The notes below the pieces were generated by a model. That model ran no database searches. It was not told the DNA's origin and was given only the letters and a program-made list of their open reading frames with translations. A DNA stretch of 64,000 nt from Nelumbo lutea (Eukaryota; Streptophyta; Magnoliopsida; Proteales; Nelumbonaceae): the NCBI GenBank assembly GCA_022828595.1, contig JAKGHH010000004.1, forward strand, positions 51,944,922 through 52,008,921, written 5' to 3'. Below, piece by piece: positions 1-12,679 of this stretch. The number at the start of each line of letters is the position of its first letter. Position 1 is the stretch's first letter. A program made the position numbers and the translations under genes.

Positions 1-500
1 TTTCATTTTTATTAACATGAATGTCTAATCACAACAACGAGAAAGAATGGGATGCAGAAGAAAAAAAGGACGATCATCAAAAACCAAAAATCCTAACCAA
101 ATCAATGAAACCAAACAAAAAATTCCAGTTAAATGAACCGACTGGTATATGTATATTTATAGATAATATTTATTTATTTATTTATGTTTTTCATATATAT
201 TTCATAGTATCTATATATTATAAATGAATATATACATTGTCTATATAAATATATTTATAACATAATATATTATATGTATTTTTATAATATATTTATGTAT
301 TTATTTATAATAATATTGTAAATATAAATATAAAAAAACTGAAAAAACCGATCGACTGAACTGATCAACCGGTTGACCGATTGGCTTCGGTTTGGTTTTG
401 GTTCACGGTTTTCCAAAAACAGGTGATACTAGTTTGGTTTGAAAAATGCACCCAAAGTTTAGTTAACCGAACCATGAGCACCCCTAGGAATAAAGGTATA
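1..500. repeat. AT-rich stretch ending in a hAT-like terminus
   Basis: No gene is visible on either strand. From about 130 to 330 the sequence is a very AT-rich run. From 335 to 487 it is rich in AACCG/CGGTT words and ends in GAACCATGAGCACCCCTA. The reverse complement of that end starts TAGGGGTGCTCATGG, the form of many plant hAT terminal repeats. A matching left end was not found within the window, so the element boundaries are unknown. The last exon of the RPC4 gene was searched for here on the minus strand and not found. Confidence 0.4.
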
Positions 501-682
501 AAAATATTCTAACTTTTCTTTTACAAAGAGAACTCAAGAATCAAGGTTGGAACTATTTGTCTATATATAGAGCCAATAAAGGCATACTGAAAAGCAACTA
601 AATCTATCTGGGTCAAAAATAAGAAACATGCAGCCATGGAGGTGGATCCAAGATTAAAACTATCACATTTACTCTTACTCAC

Positions 683-1543
683 ATCATATAGGGTATCCCC
701 GAGCTTTAGCTTAATGGCACCACTTTCATATACTAGCATTTTACCCATGAATCCAGCAGGCAACTCTTCCAATTCGCAGGGCTTTTCTGAAGAAACCCCA
801 TCTCTGAATTGTTTCAAACCACTGTTGGTTCCATCATTGTTTGCTGTAGCTGACCGCTTAACTAGGGGCAAAGATGATGGTAGCTGAAGGAAGATCATTC
901 TTGCTTCTTTATTCTCCTCCTGTCAATCATTGGACAAGAATTTAAAAGGTTTCTAAATCTTGCCTGTAATAGTAACATTGTATTTGATCTTGCATTTTTA
1001 TGATTACCAACCATTAGGTCAAGCTCTGTAGCCAACTTTACAGAGCTTTCATCATAAGCAATTTCTTCTGAAGCCTCCCCAAATTCCTCCTCATCAAGAA
1101 GTACTGAAAGTAATAGAGCTAAACATGAGCAATCTTACAACAAGGTTTTCACCATTTGCTTCAACGTAAAAGAGACAATAAATTTTTAACTAAAAATTGT
1201 CAGTTAAATTCCCACCCCTTCTATAGCAAAAACTTTGTATTCTACCTGTTTTACATTGAAACAAAAGCAGCCTAGCATTGTGCATCAAGAAAATGCTGCA
1301 TCTTTTGAGAACTTCTTTTGGCCTACTATAAACAGGTTCTCAAAAGATGTAGTTGTGTGACAAAGTTAATGTAGTTGAGGACAGTGCCACCTATTTCTTT
1401 ACCATGGGTGCAGTGAAATATCATGTCTTAAGTATGGCCTCAAACTTACCTGGGTCTCCTGAGTATGGCCTTCTCAAAGGAAGGGCAACAGGATAATAAG
1501 AGTAGTAGTCCTACAGAGCCATCAGGGGAAACTGTAAGATAGC

Positions 1544-1582
<39 letters not shown>

Positions 1583-4500
1583 TAGGAATACACATTATGA
1601 GATTTTGGGAATGGAGCCAGGTCAGTGTTTGCTTACCCAGGGTTCTTTGTATTCTTTGTCCATTCTATGTGTTGATGAATGAACTCCATCTACAAAAACG
1701 CATCAGAGGGGTTATATGCCTTAGCCTTGTTGGTTACTCAGTTCCACAAAAAGAGGCATTCTAACCATCAGAACCCAAACCTTGGTATTTACTGCTACTA
1801 GCACCAACTTTGGAAGAGCCATATGACATAAAATAATTTGATGAAGGTCCAAAACCAAATGCAACTTGTGCAGGTCCTGCTGAAAGTAATAAAACCAGAA
1901 ATAAGAACAGGTATCTGATTTATCAATAAAGTAGTACCATTTACCTACTCTAATCCATGCTTTTGTTAGCATTTACCTTCCTTTAAGAATACATAGCATG
2001 GACTTAAGGAGGCTCAAACCTGGAATTCTATTGGTTGACTAATTGAATTCTATAAGCAATGAGGTCCCACTTATGAGTTTAACCTCCCCCACACATCTGG
2101 CCCAACACATAACTAAGTGTTGTTATTGTTTAGCTTCTGCTTTAGTAAGAAAAGTTGTTATCAAGAATTTCTTACTGGTGAAACTTTTGACATTTTACTT
2201 TCTTTGTCTTGACTTCGTGGTACTAGACCAATTCATCTTCTAAGTGATTAACTTTTTTCTTATTGATATCTTCTAAGTGATTAGTTTAGTATCAATTGAT
2301 ATGATAGAATTTTGTATTAGATGATGATTTCAATTGAGTAGCTGGTTTTGTGCTTAAGAGAAGGATCAAGAAAACTTTGATTCTTAAGTTATGGAATTAT
2401 ACCAATGTTAGACAACTCTTACATGCATACAACTCTTGGGATGGATTATATCTTAATTTGTCCTTTTAGAGATTGATTTAATAAAAAGCATATGATAAGT
2501 TAGTTGTAACACCAATTTGAGAAGAGAGGCGAGCTTCAAACATCAAGAGCTACAATGATTTGGATAACTATAGCCACATCTTTGAGAACATTGTTAAAAC
2601 ACATAATAGAGGAATGTCAACAAATCTTCCCTTATCAAATCAAAATAGAACGGGTGACATACCCAAAAGCCTAATTAGTGAATCTAAAAGACTGAAACAC
2701 AAGGAGAAATTCTTACAATGCTCTCAATGAGATTATTTAGAGAAATAGGAAGAAGTCAAAAAAACAATATGAAGAACTAAGAGACTTGGTGCCTTAATCT
2801 TAGATCATCAAATGGAGTAAAATATTATGATAAGTTCAAACCTTTGGATATGATTTAGAAATTTTGAACCCACAACCATTTTTAGACTTTTTTTTTTATC
2901 AACAACACAAAATTGATTGATTAGATTAAAAAATAGAGATACAACAATGATTTGTGGGCACAAAAACAAAGCCACCCAGAAACTATTCACTATTTACAGA
3001 ATTGCCCAGAACATAGTGTGTCTTTGAGTTCCTTGCTTTGCCAGACCATCAGCCAAACTGTTTGCAGACCTCCTAATCCATCTTATTTGGATCTTCATAT
3101 CTTTAGAAATCTGCTTGTATCTCCTGAATTCATTCCTTAACTTCCATATGATTCCTTCCCCTTTTTTCAACCAGCCCACAACTACTTCTGAATCACCTTC
3201 AATAATCAGCTTAGTAATCCCCATTTCTTTAGCTTTATCTTTTATCTACTCCATAGACTGCTGCCAATAATTCTAATCTCACCACATCTCCATGCTGAAT
3301 AGGACCTGAGTACAAAGTTAGAATGTTTCCATTTTCTTCCCTAATTACCCTACCAATACCCGATGGTCCAGGATTGCCCATACAACTACCATCAAAGTTT
3401 AATTTCTTCCACCCAACACATGGAGGAGACCAGGCCTCATGAACAATCTGTCTTCTAGACGAAGAACCTGCAATTATTCCCCACGATCTAAAGAAATCTT
3501 CAACCTTAAAGTCAGCAAAGAGCTTTAAAGTAATCACCCAATGCGCTACTCCGAGAGTAATCACCTCAATCACAGCTTCTTTGCTTCTTTACTTCTTTCC
3601 TTGTCTTCAAAGATTCTTAGATTCCTTTCCTCCCAAATTGTCCAGATCACTGTTTCACTAGTGCATCTCCACATAATTCTGCCTCTTCTTTTAGGGCAGC
3701 TGAAAAGGTGAGAGCTAAAAACACTTTCCAGACAATCAGGGGGAAGACAACTGCATCCATAAAGAGATGAAAACCACTCCCAAATAGAAGTAGCAAAAGG
3801 GCAGGAGATCAAAAGATTAAAGGCAGTCTCACCATACAACTTACATAAAGAGCTCCAACTTGGGGACAAACACCAATTTGGTCTTTTCCTCTAAAGCAAA
3901 TCACAGGTGTTAATGGAGCCATTAAACACTTCCCATCAAAAAGCACTTACTTTTGGAGGGATGGGCTGAGACCATATCTCCTTAACAGGGAAATGAGGAG
4001 AGGGGGTGGTGGAGATAAGAGAATTCAAAAAGGACTTACAGGAAAAAAAGCCCGACTGACTAAGGGTCCACACTCTAGAATCTGAACCACCCTCCCCCAA
4101 ACATATTGAACTCAACCGAAGAAGCAAAGCTGAGACATTGGAAATTTCAGATTCTCTCAAATTTCTAGTGAAGCCAAGATTCCAACATAGGTTTGAAAGG
4201 GATGAGGAAGAGCTGATAAAATCACAAATAGATTTAACTTTGAAACTAGAAAGCTCAAAGAGAGAAGGAAAAACCTCCGAAAGGGGGGCTTCCCCTACCC
4301 ACATATCCTCCCAAAATCTAATTTTCTGACCCAAAGCCAAATCATACCTTATGTGATTGAGGAACACAGGAAAATTGTCATGGATAGCCTTTTCCAAGGA
4401 ACAGCATAGTAGCTCTATGTAAGCAGCCTGGATCCCAACCGTTGTTTGACAGCCCATGGATACTTGAAATAACTCTAGTCTGCAGCCTCTCATTTTCTTT

Positions 4501-5485
4501 AGGAAATCTCCAGAGCCATTTACTCAATAAGGCCGAGTTCTTCAACTTAACATTTCCAATGCCCAGACCCCCCTCAATCTTCAATTGCATCACCTTATCC
4601 CATCTAACCAAATGATCTTTCTTCCCTTCACCAGGCTCCCAAAGGAAATCTCTCATTTTTAGACATTATTACCTTCTTGTAATCATTAAAAATATAAATT
4701 TTCCTGGGGGAAAAGGAAGCATAGAAAAGTGAGCATGAAAGCTAGAAATTGAAATCTATTGGGAAGATGGAATGGAAGAGAAGTACTGCTAGGTTAAGCC
4801 ATAATAAAACCCACACAGATGCAACAGAAATTAGTGTCACATTGAGAAATTCATCAAATCCTACAATTAACTTTATTACCAACATGAAGTGAAGGATAGA
4901 AGTAACCAGAAACCAGGATAGAAGGTATTGGAGTTATAATCTTAGTGCAGTATTAACAAAAATCATCATATGAAAAACAGTAGAAGATAACTTACATTTC
5001 CTTTCAATTTTAGGCCTTCCCTTAACAGAACTTTCCTAGAAATGCACAATAGTAAATCATATCACAGACTTAAGGAACATAGTATTCATCAAACACAAGG
5101 AAATTGATACTTATAATGAAAAGAAAGAAAACAAAAGTACATTGACACGCCGCAGTAACTCTTTTGTTTGGGAAGCCTTTACATCCTCAACTTCTTCACT
5201 GTTAGCAGGCAGGACCAAAAAATGGTTTTAAGTAAGTAATCAGATTTAACCAATAACCATGTCAAGATGCAATATGACAGCATAATGTTACATTTTAGGT
5301 GCAGCAGTAATGGGTGCTCTACGAGGAGGAGCTTTTGGTGCATATCTGACCTGTAGCACATAAAATAACTCATTAGAAAACATGGAGAGAATAGACCATT
5401 CCATTTTCAGATAGGATACGATATGAGAATAAAAACAAACCTTCCTAGGAGCAGCAGGTTTAGTATCAACAGATTCTGGTTCCAT
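683..5485 (-). CDS. RPC4: DNA-directed RNA polymerase III subunit RPC4 (3' partial, nine coding exons)
   Basis: RPC4 (yeast RPC53, human POLR3D) pairs with RPC5/RPC37 as a TFIIF-like heterodimer on Pol III and acts in initiation, termination and reinitiation in the nucleus. Coding exons in order of translation: 5485-5441, 5350-5292, 5198-5141, 5035-4996, 1879-1766, 1689-1637, 1510-1450, 1103-1012, 919-683. All junctions are GT/AG and phases agree, giving 253 codons without a stop. Family signatures are the N-terminal APRK-VRYAPKAPPRR, the GRPKIERK stretch, VAFGFG, KEPW-DYYSYYPVALPLRRPYSG, the acidic LLDEEEFGEA, IFLQLPSSLP, and the C-terminal GFMGKMLVYESGAIKLKLGD. The start ATG (5485) follows an in-frame leader with no upstream ATG. 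The gene runs off the left edge after LGDTLYD with a good donor at 682. Family membership comes from remembered conservation; exon limits are read from the sequence. Confidence 0.93.
1546..1579. repeat. (GA)n microsatellite
   Basis: An uninterrupted GA dinucleotide run of about 34 bp lies in the short RPC4 intron between the exons at 1689-1637 and 1510-1450. On the gene's strand it is a CT tract just upstream of the 3' splice site, so it may serve as a polypyrimidine tract. Confidence 0.9.
2877..4664 (-). mobile_element. 5'-truncated L1-type LINE with poly(A) and 11-bp target-site duplication
   Basis: The element body is 2888-4653 on the minus strand. It ends in a 10-nt poly(A), seen as T at 2888-2897. 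It is flanked by a perfect 11-bp direct repeat, CATTTTTAGAC, at 2877-2887 and 4654-4664. This is the hallmark of target-primed reverse transcription. It lies within the 3.1 kb RPC4 intron between exons 5035-4996 and 1879-1766, in the same orientation as the gene. Only the region after the reverse-transcriptase core is present. Preserved TSDs imply a fairly young insertion, though the coding frame is already broken. Confidence 0.93.
2994..4656 (-). pseudogene. LINE ORF2 remnant: RT C-terminal/zf-RVT region and RNase H
   Basis: Reading the minus strand from 4656, the first segment resembles the post-RT region of plant LINE ORF2 (LVRWDKVMQLKIEGGLGIGN), followed by a zf-RVT-like linker with KIRFWEDMWVG and VWTLSQSGFFSCKSF. 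From about 3450 comes an RNase H domain (LNFDGSCMGNPGPSGIG, later LIIEGDSEVVVGWL and a C-terminal SANSLADGLAKQG). The open frames are 4656-4378, 4493-3936, 3869-3570, 3573-3235 and 3224-2994. They change frame from one to the next, so several frameshifts and stops separate them. The protein is not functional. Endonuclease and the catalytic RT motifs are absent because of 5' truncation. Confidence 0.9.
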
Positions 5486-5979
5486 TAGTCCTCCTTTCTT
5501 TTTAGATTTGTCTGCTGCAATATAGTAGTATAAGGCTAGATATACACATGGTCCAGCACAAAATGATCATTTTATCTTGCTATTCTTTGTGATGGTTGCA
5601 ATACTGAATGCAAAAAATCCAAATGGGCTGGAAGAGGTTGATGAAAAATTGAAAATTCTTTTCTAAGTAACTGTTGATCCAGCATTGTCCTTATTTTCCA
5701 TTAGTGTTCCCACACCTACCGTAGTAAAATAAAATTTACAATTGTATACCAAGTGGAAGACAGTTGCTCTAGAGGTTGAATGCCTACCTCAGTCTTTAAA
5801 GACTTATTTAATTTATGAAAAGAAATAGGTTATGTACAAATGCCAAAAGTTAGGACTGTATTCCAGTCTACCCTTCCCAAGACCCCAGATACCTGATACC
5901 AACATTGGGTAATGCATTACCTTTGAATAGGTTATGTACAAAATACAGAGAATCTCACGAAAGCATTAAGCTAATCCTC

Positions 5980-6335
5980 CCCACTCATCATCACCATTGA
6001 TATTACATGATTACATCTGTGACCACAACAAGTAATTCCTGTTCATTCTGCTTAGCTAAGGCATTGGCCAAACTGGCTGACCTTGATACCCAAACCATCA
6101 CCAATTCACCATTTACTGTGCACATGACCAAACCATCTTAGTCTACTTTCTCTCATGTTATCACCTATTGGAGATACTCCTAGGTTCCTTTGAATGATTT
6201 CATTTCCAACCCTATCCTTCCTAGTTTTTCCATTCATCTATCTCACCATACACATTTCACACTCAGTTTTTGGATACATTTCTTGATTGCTCAAAACTCT
6301 TGTCCATACAGCATAGCTGCCTTACAACTGTTTTA
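5980..6335 (-). mobile_element. Degraded RTE-type LINE fragment
   Basis: On the minus strand around 6130-6180 the sequence encodes a decayed version of the RTE C-terminal signature RLRWFGHV, and upstream sequence (6180-6330) continues in RT-like order. It matches a second copy at 10465-10812 over the stretch reading ATGACCAAACCATC on the plus strand. Frames are broken throughout. Ends are not defined. Confidence 0.6.
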
Positions 6336-6464
6336 AAGTATTAGGAAAACAAAATAAAGCTCCAGTATTGAATTCTTTTATGTGCCTTCTTTTTAAATAA
6401 AAATTGTTCTTTATGCTTGTGTGGACAATGAGAAACAGAGTTCTGTATGATTTTTTGTGGCATT

Positions 6465-6699
6465 TAGAACGGAACTTATATTAGAATGAAAGAGTTAAAT
6501 TACAGTTAATACAGAAAAAGAAGACTGCCCCAATACAAACAAAAAACTTAGGAGAGGAAAACCATAAGATATCACAAAGCTAGAATGGAACTTAAATTAG
6601 AATGAAAGAGTTAAAATTACAGTTAATACAGAAAAAGAAGACTGCCCCAATACAAACAAAAAACTTAGGAGAGGAAACCATAAGATATCACAAAGCTAG
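6465..6699. repeat. 116-bp tandem duplication
   Basis: Two adjacent copies, 6465-6580 and 6581-6699, are nearly identical: both contain GAATGAAAGAGTTAAA, AAGAAGACTGCCCCAATAC and ATAAGATATCACAAAGCTAG. They differ by a few single-base changes and 1-nt indels. It is non-coding, inside RPC4 intron 1. The high identity suggests a recent local duplication or an assembly artefact. Confidence 0.9.
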
Positions 6700-7528
6700 C
6701 ACCAATACATCAACTATAAAAGCCAAGGCTTCTAACTCCTAAGAACGCCCAAATGATTCCTAATAGAAATCCAGGAAACAGCTGCTATAACCCTCCAAGG
6801 AATAAGTAGTAAACTACAAATACAGGTAATTTCCATGTACCTGGATGATATGAATAACAAGAGCAGTGTTGGAGATGGAATCTTCAGACTGCAGAATCTG
6901 AATTTCACATCAAAAGCTATTTTCTTAAAAATTCATTCTGTTAAAAGGCTGTTTTATGTTCAGTATTAGTACCGCAGGGGAACTACTGTAATTTCTTTTT
7001 ATTTTATGATCACCCTAATAATACAAGAGCTGGCACTGCCAGGCCAATCTTTTGGCTCTCAAACTTCTTTTTTTTCTCTCTTCTCTCCTCTCTTCTCCTT
7101 CTCTCTCCAGCCTTCTCCTTTCTTGTTTAAGATGGTAATAGAGCAGGTTAATTAGACCTGAAAGGAATCGAAGAACATAACTTAAAACCTCTTTAACCTC
7201 TTCATAGCATATGCCTTTCTAGAACAAACAAAAAAGAAAAGAATAAAGTAGAGTAATGATTAAATACCATGAATATCAATTTATTTAAAGTAATTTCAGC
7301 ATATGAAAAGCAAAAAGAGAGGAGAGAATAGCTGAATCTGTATATTTGGGTTTGAGTCTACTTTATTATGCTCTAACCACTTCAATTGATGAATTACACA
7401 GGTGCTTGGCTATATTGAAGATGCAGGCTGTTTATGAGGGCCACCAAAGGTACAAAGAGGGTGATGAGCATGGATACAACCATAACCCATGGAACTGATG
7501 GGTACATCCAAATCCAATCTGATAAGAC

Positions 7529-8060
7529 TATGGGTCCGTTTGGTTTGTGGCTGGGATAGGATCAGAACTGGAATCAGAATGGCCTATTCCCCTGCTTGTT
7601 TGATTCAGACAGGAATCAGAATCGGATTCCAATTGATGTTGTTTAGTTCATCTGTAAGCTGGAGTTAGAATTAACCAAAATTTCCAATTTTACCCCTGAT
7701 AAAAAATTCAAAATTTGACTTATAATTACTATTTTTGAAATTGATATATAGTTTGACATTCAATTCACATAGAAGAGATAAAGAAAACATGAATAAAGAA
7801 AGAAAAAAGACATAAAAACTATAGACTGGATAACCTTGTATCCAAGCATCAACTAAAGTTTAACTACAAAGATCAAATATAATAAAAACTATAGGTATCT
7901 TTGGGTGGGGGAATTCGGAAAGCAAGGGAGGAATCAGATTTAAGGCCACTGGAATCATATCCTCACTTCTATTTGGTGAAGATCCAATCCCTTCATTACT
8001 CAAATTTACAAATTTGTTCCAAGAGAAGTTTGAAAAGTGAACTATGTCTCCCTCTCTCAA
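7529..8060. repeat. Decayed MITE-like repeat, family shared with 20712-21290
   Basis: The copy begins GGGTCCGTTTGGTTTG and carries GGAATCAGAATNGGATTCCAATT-like words and a following TTTTACCCCTG stretch. The same order of words occurs at 20712-21290. The right end is not recognisable here. Starts of this form (GGGTCYRTTTGGTT) are typical of PIF/Harbinger (Tourist-like) MITEs; I saw no duplication to confirm it. Confidence 0.5.
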
Positions 8061-8714
8061 TCTCTTTGATCATGGTCTAACTTCAACAATAGTAACAACT
8101 CTCTTTGAAGACATCTCCAGTACAGAAATAGTATGGGCTGATTGGTTTAGCAACCCTGTAAATGCTACTTCTGGTTCCTCATTTGTCCAAACTCTGGAAA
8201 TGAAATTCAAACATTTTATTCTGTAGGCTTCAAAACAACAAAAGCCTATTCTATAGGCTTCAAAACATTCCATCTTCAGCAATCCTGTAAATGCTACCTA
8301 TGTTTTCTTTTCATTGATAATAAGATCAAGAGAGTTTTATTGAGAGAAAATCTGGATACAACCCGACCATAAGACAGGGGGAACCACCCAAAGATGATTG
8401 GAAATTTCAAGCAAATATCTGATAAATCCAACATCCCATGAGAAACATAATCTATAGAAACAGAGGGTTTATAACCATTTCATATCTGCCTCCATTGCAA
8501 CCAACAAAGTTGGCTTCAGCCTACTCATCCAGCTTCTATGTTGGACACATAGCCTGATTTAAAACTTCCACAATTAAATAGAACATCTTCTAGGCAATTT
8601 AAAAAAGCCTAATCTAACAAATAAACTGTGTTCAAAGAGTGCAGATAGCAAAAGAAACTAACAGTGGTCTGTAATTGTGATTGAATGAATTGCTGTGAGT
8701 AGTGACTGTAAATT

Positions 8715-9345
8715 GCTCTTCCATCGCCTAGGCAACAGTGGGGCACCTTGTCGCCTAGGCAATGGATTTTTTTAAGTAAAAATCACATACCCTAGGGTAG
8801 TTCCATAGGTTCCATAACCAACTTTCTTTAATAACTATCCATACTTCTCATAAGAAAATTATAAACTTCATGTTTAAGTCTAGAAAATCAACATATTTAT
8901 GAGAGGAAAAAGAAGAAAGGAAAGAAAATTCAAAAAATATAGGGGCTGAACCCCTATTTTTGTTATAGGAAAAGAAGAAAAGAAAAGGTGGAAGAAGAAG
9001 GAGAAGAAGAAGAAGATGTGGAAGAAGAAATGTGTTGATTAGACAAAATTTTAAGTTCTTCCCTTACTTAATGGTTCCGATTTTTAAGTCATTGACGGTT
9101 CAATACAGCAGTTAGCAATGTTTGTGTTGATTAAACCCTAACAAATAAGAAAATAATAAAAATAAATTAGTTTATAAACACAAAAAATGAATATTTTTCT
9201 TTAATAATGTTTATTTTATAATTATAATCTCAAAAAAATAACAATATAAAAATATTTTATTACACAGTATGCAAAACTGCTTGGTGACCGGGTGAGGTGA
9301 GCCTCCAAGGGCACCTTGTCGACTAGGCATCACCTTGACAATTAT
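8715..9345. repeat. GCCTAGGC-containing repeat and (GAA)n tract
   Basis: GGGCACCTTGTCGCCTAGGC at about 8741-8760 recurs as GGGCACCTTGTCGACTAGGC at about 9309-9328 in the same direction. A GAA-rich tract (8986-9018) lies between. This looks like a dispersed repeat of unknown class. No coding potential was seen. Confidence 0.4.
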
Positions 9346-10464
9346 GCTTATAATAGATGATTGAAATTTTTGGCGATTGTAGGGCTTTGTTAGGTCCGAA
9401 GGGTGGTTGCTCCACAGTTCCTTGGTGCAGTACTGTAATTTCCAGCATTAGTACATTGTGTGAAAGGGAGAAATTGTGTGGACTAAGAAAAATAAACCTG
9501 TTGTGGTGTGGGACTGCATTGCCCTGCAGCTTTTGTGTGGCTGTTAGGTGTAACCTGAAGCAGTTACCAAGAGTATTGAAGATTCTGCCACATCTGGTGT
9601 TTCCTCAATGCAGAATGGGATGAGTGGGGGTATAGATTTATCCTTCCCTATGGCTGTCATACCTCTGGATGATCTTAATTACTTAGAATGGTCAGAGGGG
9701 ATTAGATTGTACATTACTGCAAGCGGAAAGATAGGTATATAAATAGGAAAATTAAAGAACCTAATTCTGGGAGTGCAGAACATGACAGGTGGAACCAGGA
9801 AAACAGCCTTTTAACACTTTCTGTTGTACTGCACTTATTTTTTTATTGTTATTTACACTGCATTTATTCACAATCCTTCCAATGTTTCTTTTTCCTGCAT
9901 GACTTGGATTAATTAGGGTAAGGCTTCTTATGTTGAACTGGATTCTGAAATCTTGGCAAATTGACTCAACAAGAATTCACAAAGATGGCTAGGGAGCAAT
10001 TTTTCTTCCCTAGATGTGGCAAAAGAGAACAGACATCAGATAGCAGAGAGACAATAATGGGAACTCAAATCAATATGGATCATTTTCAAAAGTGATCTTT
10101 ATTCAGAAGCATTGTTTATCCATTTCTTTATCAGTAAATTCAATTTCAGTTTGTCATTCTTACATTAGAACCAGTCAGATGACTATCCAATCTTCTACAG
10201 GTATTTTTAAATACAGAAAAAATAGTTTGGATGAACCCTAAAAAGGATTCAATTGATTGTTAAGGTCCTACTGAAGTTTAACTTCTAAATAAGTCTTCAT
10301 ACCTATACCGAAATTTCACAAGCCAAAATATCCACTTTGTGACAAAAGATGCCAAAGGTTAGTACTATACTCAGTCTACCCCTCCCAATATCCCAGATAG
10401 ACGTGACCAATGATTCCATGTGAATGAAATCACAGACATGTAAGAGGAAAATGATCAAGTTTCT

Positions 10465-10812
10465 TCATCAATATCATCATCATCCAAGTCTTATCCCAAC
10501 TATATGGGGTGGGCTACAAGAATCCTGTTTTGCCACTCCATTTTGTTTAATGTCATATCCATTGTAAATTATTGTCACTTAAGTCATTTCTTACTACTAC
10601 CCATGTCCCTTTTCTGGTCTACCCCTATCCCTTCTAGCCCCTTCAATTTGCAACAAATCACTTCTTCTTACGGGTGTTGCTGATGGTCTTTTATGCACAT
10701 GACCAAACCATCTCAGTCTACTTTCTGTCATTTTATCACCTATTGGAGCTACTCCTATGTTCCCAAGAATGACTTCATAGGAACTGCTATGGGTATTAGA
10801 AAACATCATTCA
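10465..10812 (-). mobile_element. 5'-truncated RTE-type LINE 3' end
   Basis: On the minus strand the frame 10809-10597 encodes the end of an RTE-clade reverse transcriptase: [17 protein letters not shown], then a basic VRRSDLL and RRDRGRP. These match the C-terminus of plant RTE ORFs. After the ORF comes a 3' UTR, with TAGTTGGGATAAGACTTGG on the minus strand, and a (GAT)n-like tail. A short simple-repeat tail is typical of RTE. The 5' end is truncated near 10812. Sister fragments lie at 5980-6335 (minus) and 39076-39252 (plus). Confidence 0.8.
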
Positions 10813-11520
10813 TGCTACCAATGTGCCATGCATAATAGATAAGTACAAACCAGAAAAAAAAAGATTTACTTTTCATTTATAATTCCCTTTCATCTGGTGT
10901 GTGTAATTGAAAACATACTGACATAGCAGCACTCTCTATAGGGAACTAGGAACAAAAATTTAGAATGGGACCACCAAGTGGAATCATGGAAATTTGTGAG
11001 TGACAAACCAAGTGCTGCTTCCCATGTAACTTGGGCATTCAGTTTGGTAGATGTAACTTACAAACATAAACTCAAAGTCTCAAACTTCATAACCTTACTG
11101 ATAAGCATTTGATTCATTATTGTACAGGGTTCACCGATTAAATGCACACTTCAAATTTCTAAACCATTAAGTTATCCTTAATTCTGAATGCATAGTTAAA
11201 TACCAATTGCTACATGCTTTAAAAGATAAAAGGAAAAACATAGATAAAAAACGTATCGTGCACAAAGACCAAGAGGCTTCCCCAACAATAGTCTCTTCGA
11301 AATTAAAAATCACATCGAAGAGCATTCTTATCATTAACATGTGATTTGTAATTAAAATTAAGTATACTGAAAAATCATAAGACAAGGGAGTGAAAACATG
11401 GTTCATGGAAAAGAAAAAGAAACAGAAACAGAACAACAACAAGATGCACTAGAAAAAAAAAAAAAAAAGGAAAAGATTAAATTTTAAGCTACTAGTAACA
11501 AAACCCCATCCAATTCACAT

Positions 11521-11989
11521 CAAAAGGCAAGGAGGTGTAAGCCTCCTTAAGAGGAGGAGGTGAGGAGGAAGAAGAGGAAGGAGGATCTCATTTTTCTTTA
11601 TTTTTAATAAAAATCTTTTATATTAAGAAGAGTGAAGAATGCATAGCACCAGTTGAAAGGGGGATCTGGGTGGCGAAGCCCCCCAGCCAAGGGGTCCAGG
11701 GGCTCCACCCCTGGTCCATTTTCTTTCCCCTTATCTTTTCTTCCCTTCCTTTCCCTTTTCTTTTCTTTCTTTTTCCCCTTTTTTCTTCTCTTTCTTTCTT
11801 GTCCTTTCCTTTCCTTTCCTGTTTTTTTTTTCTTTTTTCTTTTTTTGTCTTTTTATATGAGGTGTGTGTGAAGCACATGTGGCATACACCTCTAGCACAC
11901 CTTATGAAAAGAGTGCATGAGGCATACGCCTCAGATTTTGGGGGCACCTCGCCTGCAAGTGTACACCTCCCACGCCTTTTAAAACACTG
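11521..11989. repeat. Fold-back repeat with pyrimidine-rich core
   Basis: The left end, AAAAGGCAAGGAGGTGTAAG, is an imperfect inverted match of the right end, which reads CCTCCCACGCCTTTTAAAACACTG on the plus strand in two adjoining parts. The core 11715-11860 is a C/T-only-like tract. Long open frames on either strand here are a by-product of the biased composition. The terminus resembles plant hAT-like repeats ending in AAAACACTG. No target duplication was resolved. Confidence 0.5.
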
Positions 11990-12679
11990 ATCCTATCAAC
12001 TGTTGCAAATTAGAAACCCGATCCAAGGCTTGAAATGAGTACCCCTTGTTGCACAATGATCCTGAGAACCATATTTCTGATTCACAGAATGAGAACAATT
12101 GATCATAATTCTTTGGATTATTTCTATGTGAAAAACACATAATAATAAAGTAATGTATTAATTTTTTAACCTAACACTAAGAAAAATTTTTTAGTCCTAT
12201 TTTATTCTTTAACCCATCTTAATAAAAGTTATCCATCAAAAAGAAAATGTTATTTCTTTAAATGTTTTGGTCCTTATTCAAAACATAACAAGAAATATAT
12301 TTTGGTATAGATACAATTGTTTCACCACATATCTTTCTAATCTATATGTAAACATATCTAATGTTTTTTGGAATATATTTAAAACAGAGATTTCTAGTCT
12401 ATTAAATGAATCTATGATCTTTTGAGTCTCCTTTTTTTTTAACTAGGGTAACCTCAGACGTTGTCCCATCTGAATAAAAGTCTCAGAAAGGAGAAAGATA
12501 AAAGAAAAAACAAGTTCAGAAATGCAAACACATTTCTCCCCTAAGAAATCTCCAATTCTCATTCTATATTTTGGGGAAATACAAGTCTTCTTTTCTTTTC
12601 TTTTTTTTTTATTTTCTCTCTATTATAAGATTTTCCATAAAAAGAAGATGAATAATGATGGATGCACATGGGACTAGTT

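Noticed and set aside
11618..11990. Overlapping long open frames on both strands
   Set aside because: They arise from a pyrimidine-rich tract that lacks stop codons by composition; products are low-complexity Lys/Arg/Glu or Phe/Ser/Leu runs.
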